In this document: positions 33,355 to 46,120 of the stretch, one piece after another | How positions within the stretch are numbered: the stretch's first letter is position 1 | Layout: the number at the start of each line of letters is the position of its first letter | DNA from: Labia minor | Lineage: Eukaryota; Arthropoda; Insecta; Dermaptera; Spongiphoridae | Direction of reading: 5' to 3' | Length of the DNA: 64,000 bases | Assembly (NCBI GenBank): GCA_963082975.1 | Contig: OY720350.1 | Location: forward strand, 23,283,875 to 23,347,874 | Translations under genes and position numbers: made by a program | The notes under the pieces: generated by a model | What the model saw: only the letters and a program-made list of their open reading frames with translations | Told to the model about the DNA's origin: nothing | Database searches by the model: none

Positions 33355-35692
33355 ATTTTTAAAAAATATATATTCAAGAATTAAGTATTTATTTAGTATT
33401 TTTTATTTATAAGCTTAAGAATCTTTAATTTAAAGGAAAACGGCGGAAAAAGAAATACATTTTTCGTTTAAATAATAAATAATATGGTTCATAAAAATTA
33501 AACACTATCATAATTAAAAAATAAAATAAAATAAATTTTCTTAAATTAACAAGCACTATAAAAAATTAAATAAATCCAATAGTTTCATTCGGGAAATAAT
33601 GATTTCAATTTTCTTTCATATAATTGAATGTAATATAAGTTAAGAAAAAGCTATCTAATTTTATATTATTGAGAAATCAGGAATATTAGAGTAATTGAAT
33701 TCATGATAATCATTAAATCCATTTTAAATAGAACGTCGCTTTTCCATTTGAAATTGAATAGAAAAAGATATTTTTTTTTATTTTAAATTATCTATATATT
33801 TAAAAGACAGTTCTATCACATACTCCCCCTAAACGACTTATGCTATTTGGGCCATTCTAATGCCATTGGATAGCCCTCGGGATAATCTAATCTATTAATA
33901 GCGTGAAATTTATTGGGAAACAATAAATATTTATTGAGAAAAGTGAAAAATAATTTTTTTCTTACTTTTTATTATTTTTGACGTCATTTGTGACCAGTGC
34001 CTCTTAAATCTTATAATATTTTTCAATCTTTTGCGTTTCAATTTCTTTGCGTGTGAGGGCTCTCACACTGGTCCGCTAATATATAATTAATTTACTGATT
34101 AAATTAAAATATATTTTAAATAAGAACACTAAAAGAAATGAATGTTTTATGTAATATACTGATTGAAACAAAATGGATGAAAACCTTTTACTACTCTTAA
34201 CCAAATACTATGTAGCACTCGGGGGTACAGGGGGCGGAGCCCCCGTCTAGGTGTGAAAGTTATAATATGAATGTTAACGATTTCGACTATATAAATTAAA
34301 AATTATATATATTTTTGATATTCATATAGGAAATAATTTATTATTAATTATTAACATTTTCAAATAATTAATTAAATTAAAAAAATCTTTTGGTAATACT
34401 ATATTAGTATTTTTTCTTTTACCTATTCTTTGTCACGAATTCATTAATACATTTTTTTAAATTAGTGAATCAATTAATGATTTTTACTGATGTTATATTA
34501 ATATTACTTGCACGTCGATAAGATTTTTTACTATAAATAAACCTTCATTGAATAATTAATAATTATTTCGCTTGTTTTAAGTTAAGTTGGCCTATTTTAA
34601 GAAAATAATTTATTTATTTATTATTTTTAAATATTTTGATGTGTATATATATTTATAGTTATATATACTATTCATTAATCTAATTATGTGAAATTAGCAC
34701 AGAGGAAAACATTTTAATTCATTTGAATCAATAGATTTCTAATTTCTGAGTTTATCCAATTTCTCTTGGGACAAAAACAAAAACAACAACAAATTAAATA
34801 TTAAATATTTCTCAACTTTTTTTTTGAGCGTGGAGATAGAGAGAGGAGAGGAGGGGGAACATCATTTATAAATGAATTTCCCGAGAGAATTTACCAAATA
34901 AATCAATGAAAAATAATAACTTTTATTGAAAGTTTTTAAGTGATTAAACCATTTGAAAGATTTTTTTTTTAAATTTTTAACTCTAACTTTTTCAAAATAC
35001 TATCGTTTAATCATTTTTCTAAACTTTATTTTTAATTATTATAATATAATATAATATAAAATTTAAACAAATTCAAGAGGATATAATTATATATATGTAT
35101 ATTATAGAAGAAGATATAATATAAATGATTATGTCAGATTTGTGACCTCGTTCGAATTGGGAGGTGGGACGGGAGAAATATAATTAATTTAATTCAGTCC
35201 AGATAGAATAATTAATAAAATTATTTATCTTTGTGGCTCTATGGAACTCGAAAGTTCGAGCAACCCATTTCTCCAAGAAATAAAATTATATTATTATTAA
35301 AAAGTTTTATTAACATTTTTATACATAAAATAGAAAAAAAATATAGTAAATGATTGATAATAAATATTTTACATTAAGATTTATAAAAAAAATTTGACTT
35401 TTGAAATCTAAATTCTTTATTCTATGAAAATATTTCTGAATAGTTCTAATTATTATCAATAATATAAATTTAATTGATATTTAATTCGTAAATAAGATTA
35501 GTGGTAAATATTTTATAAAACTATTTTTTTTAATTATACATAGTTAATCTAATAAAATAAATTAATTTTTATTTTATTTATTTTTAAATTAAAATATTCT
35601 CTTACATCTATGTATATGTATTTAACAAAAAAATAATATATAAATTATTTCTATTTATACTAGGTGAGCGAATTGATATAATTTTCCTTCAA
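33355..35692. other. A+T-rich intergenic sequence with small palindromes
   Basis: No gene. Notable spots are a GTGTGAG-n4-CTCACAC hairpin at 34051-34068, a repeat block at 34219-34251 (listed separately), a purine-rich tract at 34825-34860, and CTCGAAAGTTCGAG at about 35248-35261. Confidence 0.5.
34219..34251 (+). repeat. GGGGGCGGAGCCCCC hairpin block with CTAG
   Basis: CGGGGGTACAGGGGGCGGAG followed by CCCCCGTCTAG. A perfect G-C hairpin followed closely by CTAG is the layout of Helitron 3' ends. A diverged copy lies at 20765-20797. The similarity of the two copies extends a few bases past CTAG, which weakens the Helitron-end reading. Confidence 0.45.
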
Positions 35693-35699
35693 TCTAGTC

Positions 35700-35749
35700 C
35701 AAAGGTTCTCAAATTGTGGTACATCTACCACTGGTGGCATTTTCTAACC
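35700..35749. mobile_element. hAT-like end truncated by a HINE-like copy
   Basis: AAAGGTTCTCAAATTGTGGT followed by ACATCTACCACTGGTGGCA looks like a hAT MITE end (GGTTCTCAA...). The HINE-like segment begins at 35750. No second end was found. Confidence 0.4.
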
Positions 35750-35984
35750 TACATTTCTCAAAAGTTGATAGAAAACTATGAATTTTGAATAATGCCCATG
35801 TACCAAATTTCATCATTCAAGCTCAAACCGTTTTTGCGTAATCTTGGTTACATACACACACACACACAGACATTTTTCTCAACCTTAGTGAAAATGATTC
35901 AGGAACCTTCAAAACGTATAAAAACATCAAAATCTCAATATCGAAAATTTTCGTGATCGCAATACTATCTCTAGCGAGATAGTA
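35750..35984 (+). repeat. HINE-like repeat, 3' half
   Basis: Runs from the CATTTCTCAAAAGTTGATAG block through a CA microsatellite to the complete terminal hairpin (about 35963-35983). Confidence 0.8.
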
Positions 35985-35993
35985 AAAATAAAT

Positions 35994-36244
35994 ACGTGGT
36001 AGGTAATAACCCACTTCCGGTTGAGCTACATATCTCAAAATTTGACAGAAAACTACAAATTTTGAATAATGTCCATTTACCAAATTTCATTATTCTAGCT
36101 CAAACCGTTTTTACACACACACACCGAGAGAGATTTTTCTCATCCTTAGTGAAAATCATTCAGGAACTTTCAAAATGTATCAAAATATCAAAATCTCGAC
36201 ATCGAAAATTTTCGTGATCGCAATAATATCTCTGATGAGATAGT
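35994..36244 (+). repeat. HINE-like repeat, second tandem 3' half
   Basis: Starts ACGTGGTAGGTAATAACCCA and ends in a slightly decayed hairpin (ATATCTCTGATGAGATAGT). It lies directly after another 3' half in the same orientation. Confidence 0.8.
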
Positions 36245-38528
36245 AAAAATTAATGATATAGTTATATAAATTTTATTTAATCTTGCATTGTCTTTTAATT
36301 TGATAATAATTTAATATTCAATTAAATTAAAAATATGTTATCATTTAATTTAAATTATTTAATTATAGCTATATGATATATGAATATAATATATTATATT
36401 TAGTATATATTATAAAATATATCTTATATATAAAATAGTAACAAATTTAATTGTAATTATTTCAAATAATTTATTAATAATATAATTTTTTATTATTTTT
36501 AATAAAAAACAAGAATATATTTTGAGAAATTTCTATAAGTAAAAAAAAATATTTTTCTTTGGAATGCTGATAACCCATTCGTTGGAAAATCGATAAATTA
36601 GAATAAGAGAATTTTTTTTAGTATACATAAAACAGTGAACACTTCCTCACATGTTTGCTGGGTGTGCCATGGTAAGTTTTTAATAACTATTTTATTATTT
36701 TTATTGTTTTTTTAATTAATAGTAATTGATTAATAAATATAATTATTTGTTTTCTATACTCTATTATAATATAAATGGATTGGATTGTATTACAAATGCT
36801 TTTATTGTCTAATCATATTTCAAAATGGAATAATTTTGCATAAATTTAATTAATACTTAAGGATAAATTAATTAATTTAATATCTATTTTAATATTCTTA
36901 ATGATATTTTATCAAATCTTAAATGCAATTTACTTTTATATTGTCTTTTATATTTATATAGATTTTTTTTACGGCGTTAGAATGTAAAAAGATTGCTTCA
37001 AGGATGGCAGAAGTTTTCCAACCGTGATTTACAATTTTAATTTAATTTATTTCTTATTATTTTATATCTAAAATATAATAATTAATATTATAATCTTGTA
37101 GAAATATAAAAAAATAGAGAAAAAAAAATTAAATTCGCATCTTATATTAGGGAGAGAGAATATTTAATAAATTTATTTCTCATTCACTTCTAATTTGTCA
37201 ATGACGTTTATTTACTTTTGCTTGGACTCGTTTAGAACGGAATGAATTCAAATGTTGAATCATGACACATTTTATTTCAATTTGAATTACTATCTAATTT
37301 AACCTTTACTATTTTGTTATTATTTATACTAACCATCCAATTATTCCTATTCTAATATTATTATTTGATTACAAGAATAAATTTAATGTATAATAAAATT
37401 ATTTATATATAAATATGTTTGAAGAATATATACGTCCCTTTCATATCTATTTTTAAATATCAACTCATCAAGTAGCTGTCTCATCTAATTTGTTTTTAAA
37501 ATAAATTGTATGAATTGAAATTATATATGAATGTGCCTGCGAGTTTCACAGTATAATTTATCCAAGATTCTCTCCAAATTCTTTGAATTTGTTCTTGAGT
37601 CACTCGTAATCAACGAAATGCTTTTTTAAAAAAATAAAAATATTAATTAAAAATAAAGAGACATTAAAAATGATAAACTTTTAATTAAAAATGACTAATA
37701 TATTTTGTGTAGTAATTAAATATTTTAAATTTAAAAAATTATATATATTTATATAGGTCAATACGTATTACATGAAAAAATATATAATTTTATTTTGTGA
37801 ACATTGATTTCAAGTTACGAAATTTACTTATCCGAAACCTTAAACAAGATTCTTTAAGATTTTCACCTGCCAAGTTGTAGTTTATTAGTTAGAAATTTTC
37901 AAACTGAATGTGCCTGAATAATTTATTTGGTTATAAAAATAACAACAACCATCCATTACATATTTACTAAAAGAAATATTTAAAGAATGACAAATAGTAA
38001 GGCGTTTAAGATGGTTTAATGGAGTATTGATAGTACCTCTCGGAAATATTGCAATTATTAAGAATATTAGTATGAAGAGAAGAAAAAAAAACTTGTTCGG
38101 GTATTATGAAATAAATAAATAAAAAAATAAATTAAATTCTGATATATGATCAAAAAAAATATATGATGTGTGATTTAACTTTAATAGTAGAGATCCTCCT
38201 TTCAGAAGATTTTTATCTATATGTTTATCTAAATTTAAAAAAAAATTAAAAACCAGTCCATCGTCGTAATAATTGAAAGGAGCTTAAAAAACAAGAAAAA
38301 CATGCAAATATATAAAATAAATAAAACCAACTAAATATTATTATTACTATAATAGTATAGGTAAATATTATTATTATTATTAATAATACCTATATTATTA
38401 AATATATATATATTAAATATATATAAAGTTTTAGAAATAAATATTAAAAAAATAAATAACATAAAATTTCATTTCACTAATAAAAGATATTAATTTAGAA
38501 AAAGACGCTTGTGTCAATATTATCAATT
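36245..38528. other. A+T-rich intergenic sequence, nothing recognised
   Basis: No coding frame, transposon end or tandem array that I can support. Confidence 0.5.
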
Positions 38529-38529
38529 T

Positions 38530-39002
38530 TTCTATCTCACCAGAAATAGTATTGCAATCACCAAAATTTTCAATGTCGAGATTTTGCTGTTTTTATACAT
38601 TTGTGTGTATGTATAAATATGTGTGTATAGACAAGACGGTTGACGGTTTGAGCTAGAATAATTAAATTTGGTACACGGGCATTATTCAAAATTCGTAGTT
38701 TTCTATCAACTTTTGAAAAATGTAGCACATTACCTACCACGTTTTCATTTTTTTTTCTTCTAAAGTGACCGTAACAATAAAGAAATATGTTTGATAGTTT
38801 TTTACATGATTAAAAATTGTATAAAACTGCTATATATAGATTTCCCGCTTGATTGAATCTCTGAAAGTACCAGAATTAATTTTTTAACACTGCAAATCAC
38901 GCGCCAGCACGTGACATGGTGTCATCAACAAAGTTAATTTAAATATAATATATGTTATTTAATCCAATTCAAATTGCGAGATAGTCGAGTGGAGACACTC
39001 CA
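38530..39002 (-). repeat. HINE-like repeat, near-complete copy
   Basis: Both ends are recognisable (CTATCTCACCAGAAATAGT left, GGAGACACTCCA right). There are small internal deletions and a GT microsatellite near 38600-38625. Confidence 0.8.
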
Positions 39003-39830
39003 AATTTTTTTAATTATTTGTTTTATTAAAAAAAATTATTTAAATTTTTTAGGTGTTTACTAATAAATCTCAATAAAAAAATATGCTCTTCTTTATGACA
39101 GTAAATAATTAAATAAGCTCGTTAAAATAATTTATTATATGATAAATATTTTTTTTTTATATTTGTAAAATTTTATTTTATTTGAGAAATTTTACTTTTT
39201 AAAAAATAGAATATATAGCGGACAGAATTGCAAAACTTTATTTTAAAACAAGAATTATTTTAAAATTACATCCATTCCGAATGATATTTCTTAAAATTTA
39301 ATCTTTCCAAAATATATTTAGTACGTAGTTAAGTTGACTGGACTGAATAAATTAACAATTTACTGGCGAAAGTTAAAAGTGCATATATTGAATTTCAATT
39401 TATTTGTTGAGAATTCTTTGCAAAATCTTTAGGTGGGATGTTATTAGGATTAATTTTTATATGGTTATTAAATCTATATTATTAGTTAAAGTCAAATATT
39501 ATACATTAAGATACCACATTAAGAAGTGTTCTTGGCAAAGAGACTTGTTCAAAAAGTTAGGTTCCAAATTTATATGGCATTCCTGAAGCGGGCACTAGCT
39601 TTGTATGTAAAATAGAAAATGAAATGTAACTTAGATAAATTATCATTAGGTGATATTTAATCTAAACAATAAATAAAAAACAAGAAGTTGTCACGTTTTA
39701 TGTCACTTGGTTGACCCCACCCGCTTCAGCTGACGAAGGGAATATCAAATTTTCAGTGCCAAGTCTTAAAAAATTAAATTTATATATACATAGATGTCGT
39801 GGACAAATGGCAATTTTAGGAAAATAGTAT
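39003..39830. other. A+T-rich spacer
   Basis: A stretch of more ordinary composition at about 39695-39760 (GGTTGACCCCACCCGCTTCA...) is not recognised. No gene. Confidence 0.45.
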
Positions 39831-39839
39831 TTGCATGGT

Positions 39840-40030
39840 CAAATAGCTTCAACTATTAATTGATGTCAACAAATAGCTTCAACTATTAATTGATGTCAAA
39901 CAAAAACTAAAAGACCCAGCTAGTTCAAATTTCGACAGGACTCAGTTGATAGTTGCCTGCTGACAAGAGCATTGTTGCTATTTCATTTAAGAAACGTGAA
40001 ATTCAAAAAGTCACGGACCTTCTTTTGTAT
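39840..40030 (-). mobile_element. Degraded mariner 5' end
   Basis: Matches the leader of the mariner family at 40045-40331: GATGTCAAACAAAAACTAAA, GCCTGCTGACA, AAAGTCACGGACCTT. The ATTAATTGATGTCAA start is locally duplicated. It lacks a clean end. Confidence 0.65.
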
Positions 40031-40044
40031 ATATGTGATCTTAG

Positions 40045-40331
40045 CATTATGTCAACAGATTCTTAATAAATATTTCCTGTAAATTTCTTTGCATCAAGTG
40101 TTGTAGTGAAAAATGATGCTTAATGAGCACATGAAATTCACTTTTTGCCATTTTCTTCTCAAATCACGAGGTAGTCTGCTATTAATGGATGTCAAACAAA
40201 AACTAAAAGACCCAGCTGGTTCCCATTTCGACAAGTGTCAGCTGATAGTTGCCTGCTGACAGGAGCAGTGTTGCCATTTCATTTAAGATATGGGAAATCC
40301 AAAAAGTCTCGGACTTACTGACCTGCTCTCG
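40045..40331 (-). mobile_element. Mariner 5' fragment with transposase start
   Basis: On the minus strand it starts at CGAGAGCAGGTCAGTAAGTC next to TA, runs through the leader, then encodes MAKSEFHVLIKHHFSLQH, the beginning of a mariner transposase, before becoming unrelated. It is the same family as 12999-13444 and 29925-30090. Confidence 0.78.
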
Positions 40332-40440
40332 TATATACTCGTATAAAGGTTTTGCTCAGAATTTAAAATTGTTTTGCTCATCTTCAAGGTACTAGCATTA
40401 GTAAAATATTAATTTCTATCTTAAAGAATAATCTATAAAC

Positions 40441-41623
40441 CAGGGCTTCGAACCGTTATTTTTTTCGTTTCGGTTTTCGTTCCGGTTCAATAAAAAAAAA
40501 AAAATATCAGTTCGGTTCCGGTTTTCGTTCCGGCAAAAATAACGGTTTTTTTCGGTTTTCGGTTTTCGGTTCAGCTCCGATTAATTAATTTTAAAGACCT
40601 TTTATTTGTATTAGAAATTTAGGTCGGGGTATGCCGAGTCTGCCATAAATATATAAAAATATTTCTTGCTACCACCCTAAATCATACTACATGAATTGAT
40701 ACAATATAATATAAATAATAATAATTAATTAAAGGTATAATAATTAGAAGTATATAATATAAGATGTTAATATAATTTATTAAACGAAACAAATAAGTAT
40801 GAATATTTTTTTACATCCTTCTACTTTCAAACACTCAACAAACGAAACAAATTCGTATATTTAATGTTAAAGTATTCAGGATTCTTGGATATATTTACTT
40901 ATAATTATAACTAGAATTATAAAAGATGAAAATTATACCTCTAATTATTAAAATATCTTCTAATATATTTTCATTTAAACTATTTCTATTGTCTCGTAAA
41001 ATAAACTTTAAACCAGAGAAAGCTCTTTCAACACTAACTTGTGTTGCAGTATCTCCTAAAACCACCATTGCAATTTTGTTAAAATGAGGATATGTATTTT
41101 TATTTTCCTCCCAAAATTCTAAAATAAGTTTTTTATTGTCTAATCTTCGTACTTGGTCAAAGTTATTCAATATTTGTTTAAATTTATTTAATAATTTTCT
41201 TTATATTTATGAATCATTTTCTTTATATCAATACATAACCCTGTAACAAATGGAATAAATAATTTAAAAAATTAATACTATCATTAAATCAAAATATCAG
41301 TATTAAACAAACGATGAAAACATTAAATTCTGTATTGCGACTACGAGACGCTGCCAACACAACCGAAGGGAGAGTATGACTAGGACACTAATTTTTGAAA
41401 CAAAGTTTTTAGCGACACCATGCAGTGCGAGGCATAACTAATTGAAAAAAATTCGGGCTTGGGTGTTGCCAAAACACCTCTTCTGGCAACTCTGGATTGA
41501 ACACGTACTGAACCGAAATAAACCGATATTATTTTTTTCGGTTCAGCTCCGGTTTTCGTTCCGACAAAAATACCGGTTTTTTTCGGTTTTCGGTTTTCGG
41601 TTCAGTTCCGGTTCGAAGCCCTG
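40441..41623 (-). mobile_element. hAT element, internally deleted
   Basis: The inverted ends read CAGGGCTTCGAACCG on both strands. An exact 8-bp duplication CTATAAAC lies at 40433-40440 and 41624-41631, with TA at its centre. Subterminal stretches are full of TTTTCGGTT units (about 40455-40585 and 41540-41610). Only the C-terminal part of the transposase remains. Confidence 0.92.
40915..41170 (-). pseudogene. hAT transposase C-terminal remnant
   Basis: A minus-strand frame reads LILEFWEENKNTYPHFNKIA, then TQVSVERAFSGLKF and LNENILEDILIIR. This is the hAT C-terminal dimerisation block with the last catalytic glutamate in VERAFS. It resembles Ac-type/ZBED transposases more than the one at 2073-3932. 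The N-terminal domain and both catalytic aspartates are missing. Confidence 0.85.
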
Positions 41624-41711
41624 CTATAAACATAATAAATCTCTATTTATGATTGTGAATTCAATACTAGGAACAAAAACATTGGAAAAATTAGACGCCT
41701 GATGTCCGCTA

Positions 41712-41735
41712 TGGGTGCCATTACCTTATATATTT
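41712..41735. mobile_element. Solo end of the AGGTAATGGCACC element
   Basis: TATGGGTGCCATTACCT followed by TA matches the right end of the element at 19115-20239. No left end is seen nearby. Confidence 0.55.
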
Positions 41736-41739
41736 TTAA

Positions 41740-42004
41740 AATTAATATAATAAAATATAATAATTAAAACACAAAGATTTTTTTTATAAGTTAAAATTGC
41801 AATGAGGCTGCACTGACTGATATTAAATCTCAATTAAATCCCCTAAGACGAAACAAGTTTGCAACATGTTCTTGATAAACCTGAACTTAGGAGTGTTTTT
41901 TTTCGAGGATAAATAATAATAAATTTGATAAATATTTAATAATAATTAAATGTGTGTAATAGTAATTATATAAATAAAAACAAAACCTCTAATTTGTATT
42001 TATA
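41740..42004. other. A+T-rich spacer
   Basis: Nothing recognised. Confidence 0.45.
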
Positions 42005-42350
42005 ATTCCTAGCCCTGTGTTTTTAATACTGTGGCTACTGTTTTCCTCCTTGTCCTTGCATCCGAATCCGAACGTGAATGATCTGAAAAACGATTCATCG
42101 TTCGTGAATCATCCGAGTGGGAGTCCTTGCCGTGATCTGGTTCCTTCGTGAATTAAAACGGGTCATCCTAGCTAAAGCTCGCGTGTCTCTCTTTCAATGT
42201 CCTCCGTCCGTTCCCCGTTCTTCAATTATCTATTACATCAGGCCAGGATCCATGTGAACGCATAAAATTTACAACAAACACACGGTCACCCGCCAATTGG
42301 TCAATAGATTAACCTACCTACCTTTGAACAATCTAATTGTGGGAAACATA
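42005..42350. other. Island of ordinary base composition, exon- or promoter-like
   Basis: About 300 bp with abundant CG dinucleotides (CATCCGAATCCGAACGTGAA, CGTCCGTTCCCCGTTC...) in otherwise A+T-rich DNA, with no open frame and no repeat ends. GATTCATCGTTCGTGAATCA at about 42092-42111 is partly palindromic. It may be a promoter or untranslated first exon of a gene with long introns. This is inference from composition only. Confidence 0.3.
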
Positions 42351-42847
42351 TCGCTTTAATAATATAAAATAAAAATAAAAAATAAAAATTCAAAATTTGA
42401 AGTAATAAAATTAATAATCTAAATTAATAATATATTTAAATATAAATATATTTAATTATTATTCAATTAATAATTTATTTTTTTTAAGTTAATTATATAC
42501 AATTTTTAAATAATTTTAATTCAATTTTGAAATATCATATTTGAAAATAACAAATTAATAATTATAATGAATAGTTAAAATGAATGAAAGATAATTAAAA
42601 TTTGAAGTGTTTAAGTGATGTAAAATGTTTTAATAAAATTTAATTAATTAATTCATTAATTCTTTTTCAAGATTGAATTTAAATTTTATATCGAGGAGAT
42701 GATAATAGTTTTTTACATATTAGTATTATTATTGTTTATATTTTCTTTGAAAAATAAAATGTATAATTGAAATTATAATTAAAACACTTTAAAAACAGTG
42801 GTGTATTGGGAGGGGAACGCGGGGGAACGACGTTCCCTTACCTTTTT
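42351..42847. other. A+T-rich spacer ending in a hAT-like end
   Basis: At about 42803-42842, CAGTGGTGTATTGGGAGGGG followed by a GGGGAACGACGTTCCC palindrome looks like a transposon end cut by the HINE-like copy at 42848. The partner end was not found. Confidence 0.35.
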
Positions 42848-43204
42848 ACTATCTCGCCAGAGATAGTATTGCGAACACGAAAATTTTCGATGTTGAGATT
42901 TTAATGTTTTTATACGATTTTGAAGGTTCCTGAATCATTTTCACTAAGGTTGAAAAAAATACCGGGTGTGTGTGTATGTATGTGTGTATGTGTATATGTA
43001 ACCAAGATTACGCAAAAACGGTTTGAGCTAGAATAATGAAATTTGGAATACGGGCATTATTCAAAATTCGTAAATTTCTAACAACTTTTGAGAAATGTAG
43101 CTCAACCGGAAGAGGGTCATTACCTACAACGTTTTGATTTTTTTTTCTTCTAAAGTGACCGTAAAAATAAAGATAATTTTTCACATGATTAATAATTGTA
43201 TAAA
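42848..43204 (-). repeat. HINE-like repeat, left arm of a head-to-head pair
   Basis: The 3' half of the family on the minus strand, with terminal hairpin at 42848-42868 and a GT microsatellite near 42967-42999. It meets an oppositely oriented copy at about 43205. Confidence 0.8.
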
Positions 43205-43208
43205 CCTA

Positions 43209-43560
43209 GCTGAAATTCTATATATAGCAGTTTTATACAATTTTTAATCATGTGAAAAATTATCAAAAATAAATCTTTATTTTTACGGTCAGTTTAGAGG
43301 AAAAAAAACGAAAACGTGGTAAGTAATGACCCCCTTCCGGATGAGCTACATTTTTTAAAAGTTGTTTACGAATTTTGAAAAATGCACGTATTCCAAATTT
43401 CATTATTCTAGCTCAAACCGTTTTTGCGTAATCTTGTCTACACACACACACACACACACACACAGATATTTTTCTAAACCTTAGTGAAAATGACTCAGGG
43501 ACCTTCAAAACATATAAAAACATCAAAATCTCAACAACGAAAATTTTCGTGGCGAGATAT
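43209..43560 (+). repeat. HINE-like repeat, right arm of the pair
   Basis: The 3' half on the plus strand, (CA)n at about 43441-43462, ending TTTTCGTGGCGAGATAT as in the subfamily at 20885-21448. With the left arm it makes an inverted repeat with arms of about 350 bp and almost no spacer. Confidence 0.8.
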
Positions 43561-44522
43561 TAAGATGTGAATTTTTGGAACTTATTTATTATTTTATTAA
43601 TAAATCCATTTCTCTTTTTAAGATGTTTAGAAAGATTTTATTTTTATTTTCTTAAAAAATATTATACTTATATAAATTTAAAAATTAATATTAGATTTTC
43701 TTTAATTAATAATATTAAGAGAATAATGAATTCTTAAAAATATTAAATATTAATTTAATTACTTTTAAAATATGCAAAAAAATTCTTAAAGAAAATCTAT
43801 TCTTATTTAAAATATTGCATTAAGCAAAATTTATAGCTGTCCCCCTGAAAATTATGTTTCATTCTTAATAAATCGAATTTTCTCTTTTTATCCTTCAACA
43901 AAAAAAAAAAAAAAACCTCACATGTAAGTTTTTACCCGTATATTGATTTCTCATGATTTATTATTAATTTCATTTGATTAAATTAAATGTTATTTCAAAA
44001 TTAATTCAAATTATCATAAAAAAAAAAAAAAATTGCGTGCTTTTGAATGTTTTATTATATTCTCCCTTTTAGTATAAATACTTACTATTCTTGAAATTAT
44101 TCATTTTATTAATGTGACTAATCCATAATAGTATATGATTTATAATATAAAATTAATATTAATAATGAAATGCATTGATCTATTGTGAGATAAATATTTA
44201 AATTTAAATTTACATGGGAAACGATAGAAAATTTATTAAATACTATCATATATAAGTATTTTCATTTTATTCCTCCTTTTTTGAAAATTGACAGGAATAT
44301 GAAGTATATAAATTGGTAAAAGAATATAAATATGAAATTTTAAATTGAGAAATATTTTTTGAAAAATAACATTTTTTTTTTTTTTTTAAACATCTTTGTT
44401 ATAAATATATATTAACGAAACTCTATTTTATTATTAAAATCAAGCCATTAACATTAAATAATTATTTATTTAAAATGTAAAAAAAAAAACTTATTAATAA
44501 ATTAATAATCCAAATAATTAGA
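43561..44522. other. A+T-rich spacer, nothing recognised
   Basis: Several homopolymer A or T tracts; no gene. Confidence 0.5.
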
Positions 44523-44530
44523 GATTAAAG

Positions 44531-44765
44531 CAGTGATTCTCAACACCTGTGCCGCGGCATTTTAGTGTGCCGTGAGATTATGAGGCTCTTAAACATTTCC
44601 GACTTTTTTTTCTAAATTTGGTTCTAAAAAAAAAAGGTAACTGGTTTTTGGGACCACTTTTTTCAATATGGTAAACTTTTACACTTATCTTTTTCTTTGT
44701 GTGGCGCCAAATTTTTAAACCGTTTAAAATGTGCCGCGGTAAAAAAATAAGGTTGAGAACCACTG
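44531..44765. mobile_element. hAT MITE, 235 bp
   Basis: Inverted ends CAGTGATTCTCAAC and CAGTGGTTCTCAAC (from the right), followed by GTGCCGCGGCA-type blocks. The flanking duplication is GATTAAAG (44523-44530) against GATTAAAT (44766-44773), seven of eight bases equal, with central TA. Non-coding. Confidence 0.88.
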
Positions 44766-44773
44766 GATTAAAT

Positions 44774-46119
44774 ATTAAAATTTTATAATTGAAAATTATT
44801 TTTTTCAATATTTAAATAAAAAAAAAATTAAGTAATTGATTATCTATTTATTCAATCTTTCATAAATAAATTTAATTATCGCATCTAACTTATATGACCA
44901 TTCATAAACATAATGGTCAAGGTTTTCATATATGCCTCCTTTTCCTCTCCAACATTTTCATTCATAAAAAATATGTTTATTTTTTCTCAACTCCCCTGAC
45001 GGTTGTAATCGATGGTTTATCACATACACGTGGGACCTTCCATTATCAGATAAAAAGATTTTATTTCTAGATAGGAACATTATGAATAAGCAGGTTATAA
45101 TAGTAAGGAAAGAGAGTGGGGATAGAACAAACACTCGTCAAAAAAAAAACATACAATAATATAATAATAGTATTAATAAAAATAATTTTGATGCAAGTTT
45201 TTGTGTATAACTACGTGGGAGTTGTGTTCCAATTGCGAAAATACAACAACGGTATTTCCATAAAAAAAAATTACATACTTAAATAATTCACATTTATATA
45301 TGTATATAATCAATGGATATTATTTATCTAGTTTTCCAATTTTTAAATTTTAAGTAGGTAATTGATTTTTAATAAATTATAATGAATTTTTTATTACATG
45401 TAATATATGTAAACATATTTTATGTTATAATTTATAAAGACAAAATAAAAATATTTATTAATTTCATCAAATGTAACAAAAAAATATTACAATTCTAATT
45501 GAATATATTATTTGTATTTTATTTTAATCAAATTATATAATATTATTTTTTTTTTTATTTTCTTATACACTGAAAATAATTTAATTTAATTTTTCTTTTA
45601 GAAATAACAAAATCGAAAGTCGAATTTCTAAATTTGAATCATTCAAAAAATAAAAAATAAAATAATTCAACTCGTGCTTTAGTAATAACCATATTTTTTC
45701 AAAAGTTAAAAAGTCAAATGGTATATATTTCAATTAATTAAAAAGAAAGCAAACTTTTTTTTTAATCAAGATTCAAATGTCCCATTTAAGCAGTGACAAT
45801 TTATTAGAAGTATATTCCTGATAATTTAGAATATTTTCGTTCAGTTTTTAAAATTAAAATTATACTCAAGAAAAATAAAATTTTACTTTTTATTATATGA
45901 AATATATAAAATGTCGTATCATCTTTTGCCATGTAATTATATATTGCTTTTAGTATAATTAATTATCTCCCTCTAATCACATTTAAAAGATTTTCCTTCA
46001 TTGACGAATTTCAAACCTTTACTTTGAAGTTATTTAGTAAATATCCAAATCATATCATCGTATAATTGTATATTTAAATAAATTTACTTAAATTTTCCTG
46101 CATTATTATTGTTTTATTT
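44774..46119. other. A+T-rich intergenic sequence
   Basis: No gene. A small stretch at 44985-45030 has ordinary composition. Nothing recognised. Confidence 0.5.
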
Positions 46120-46120
46120 A

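Noticed and set aside
35823..36217. Frames in both strands with VCVCVCN and THTHRER peptides
   Set aside because: They arise from CA microsatellites and conserved blocks of the HINE-like repeat.
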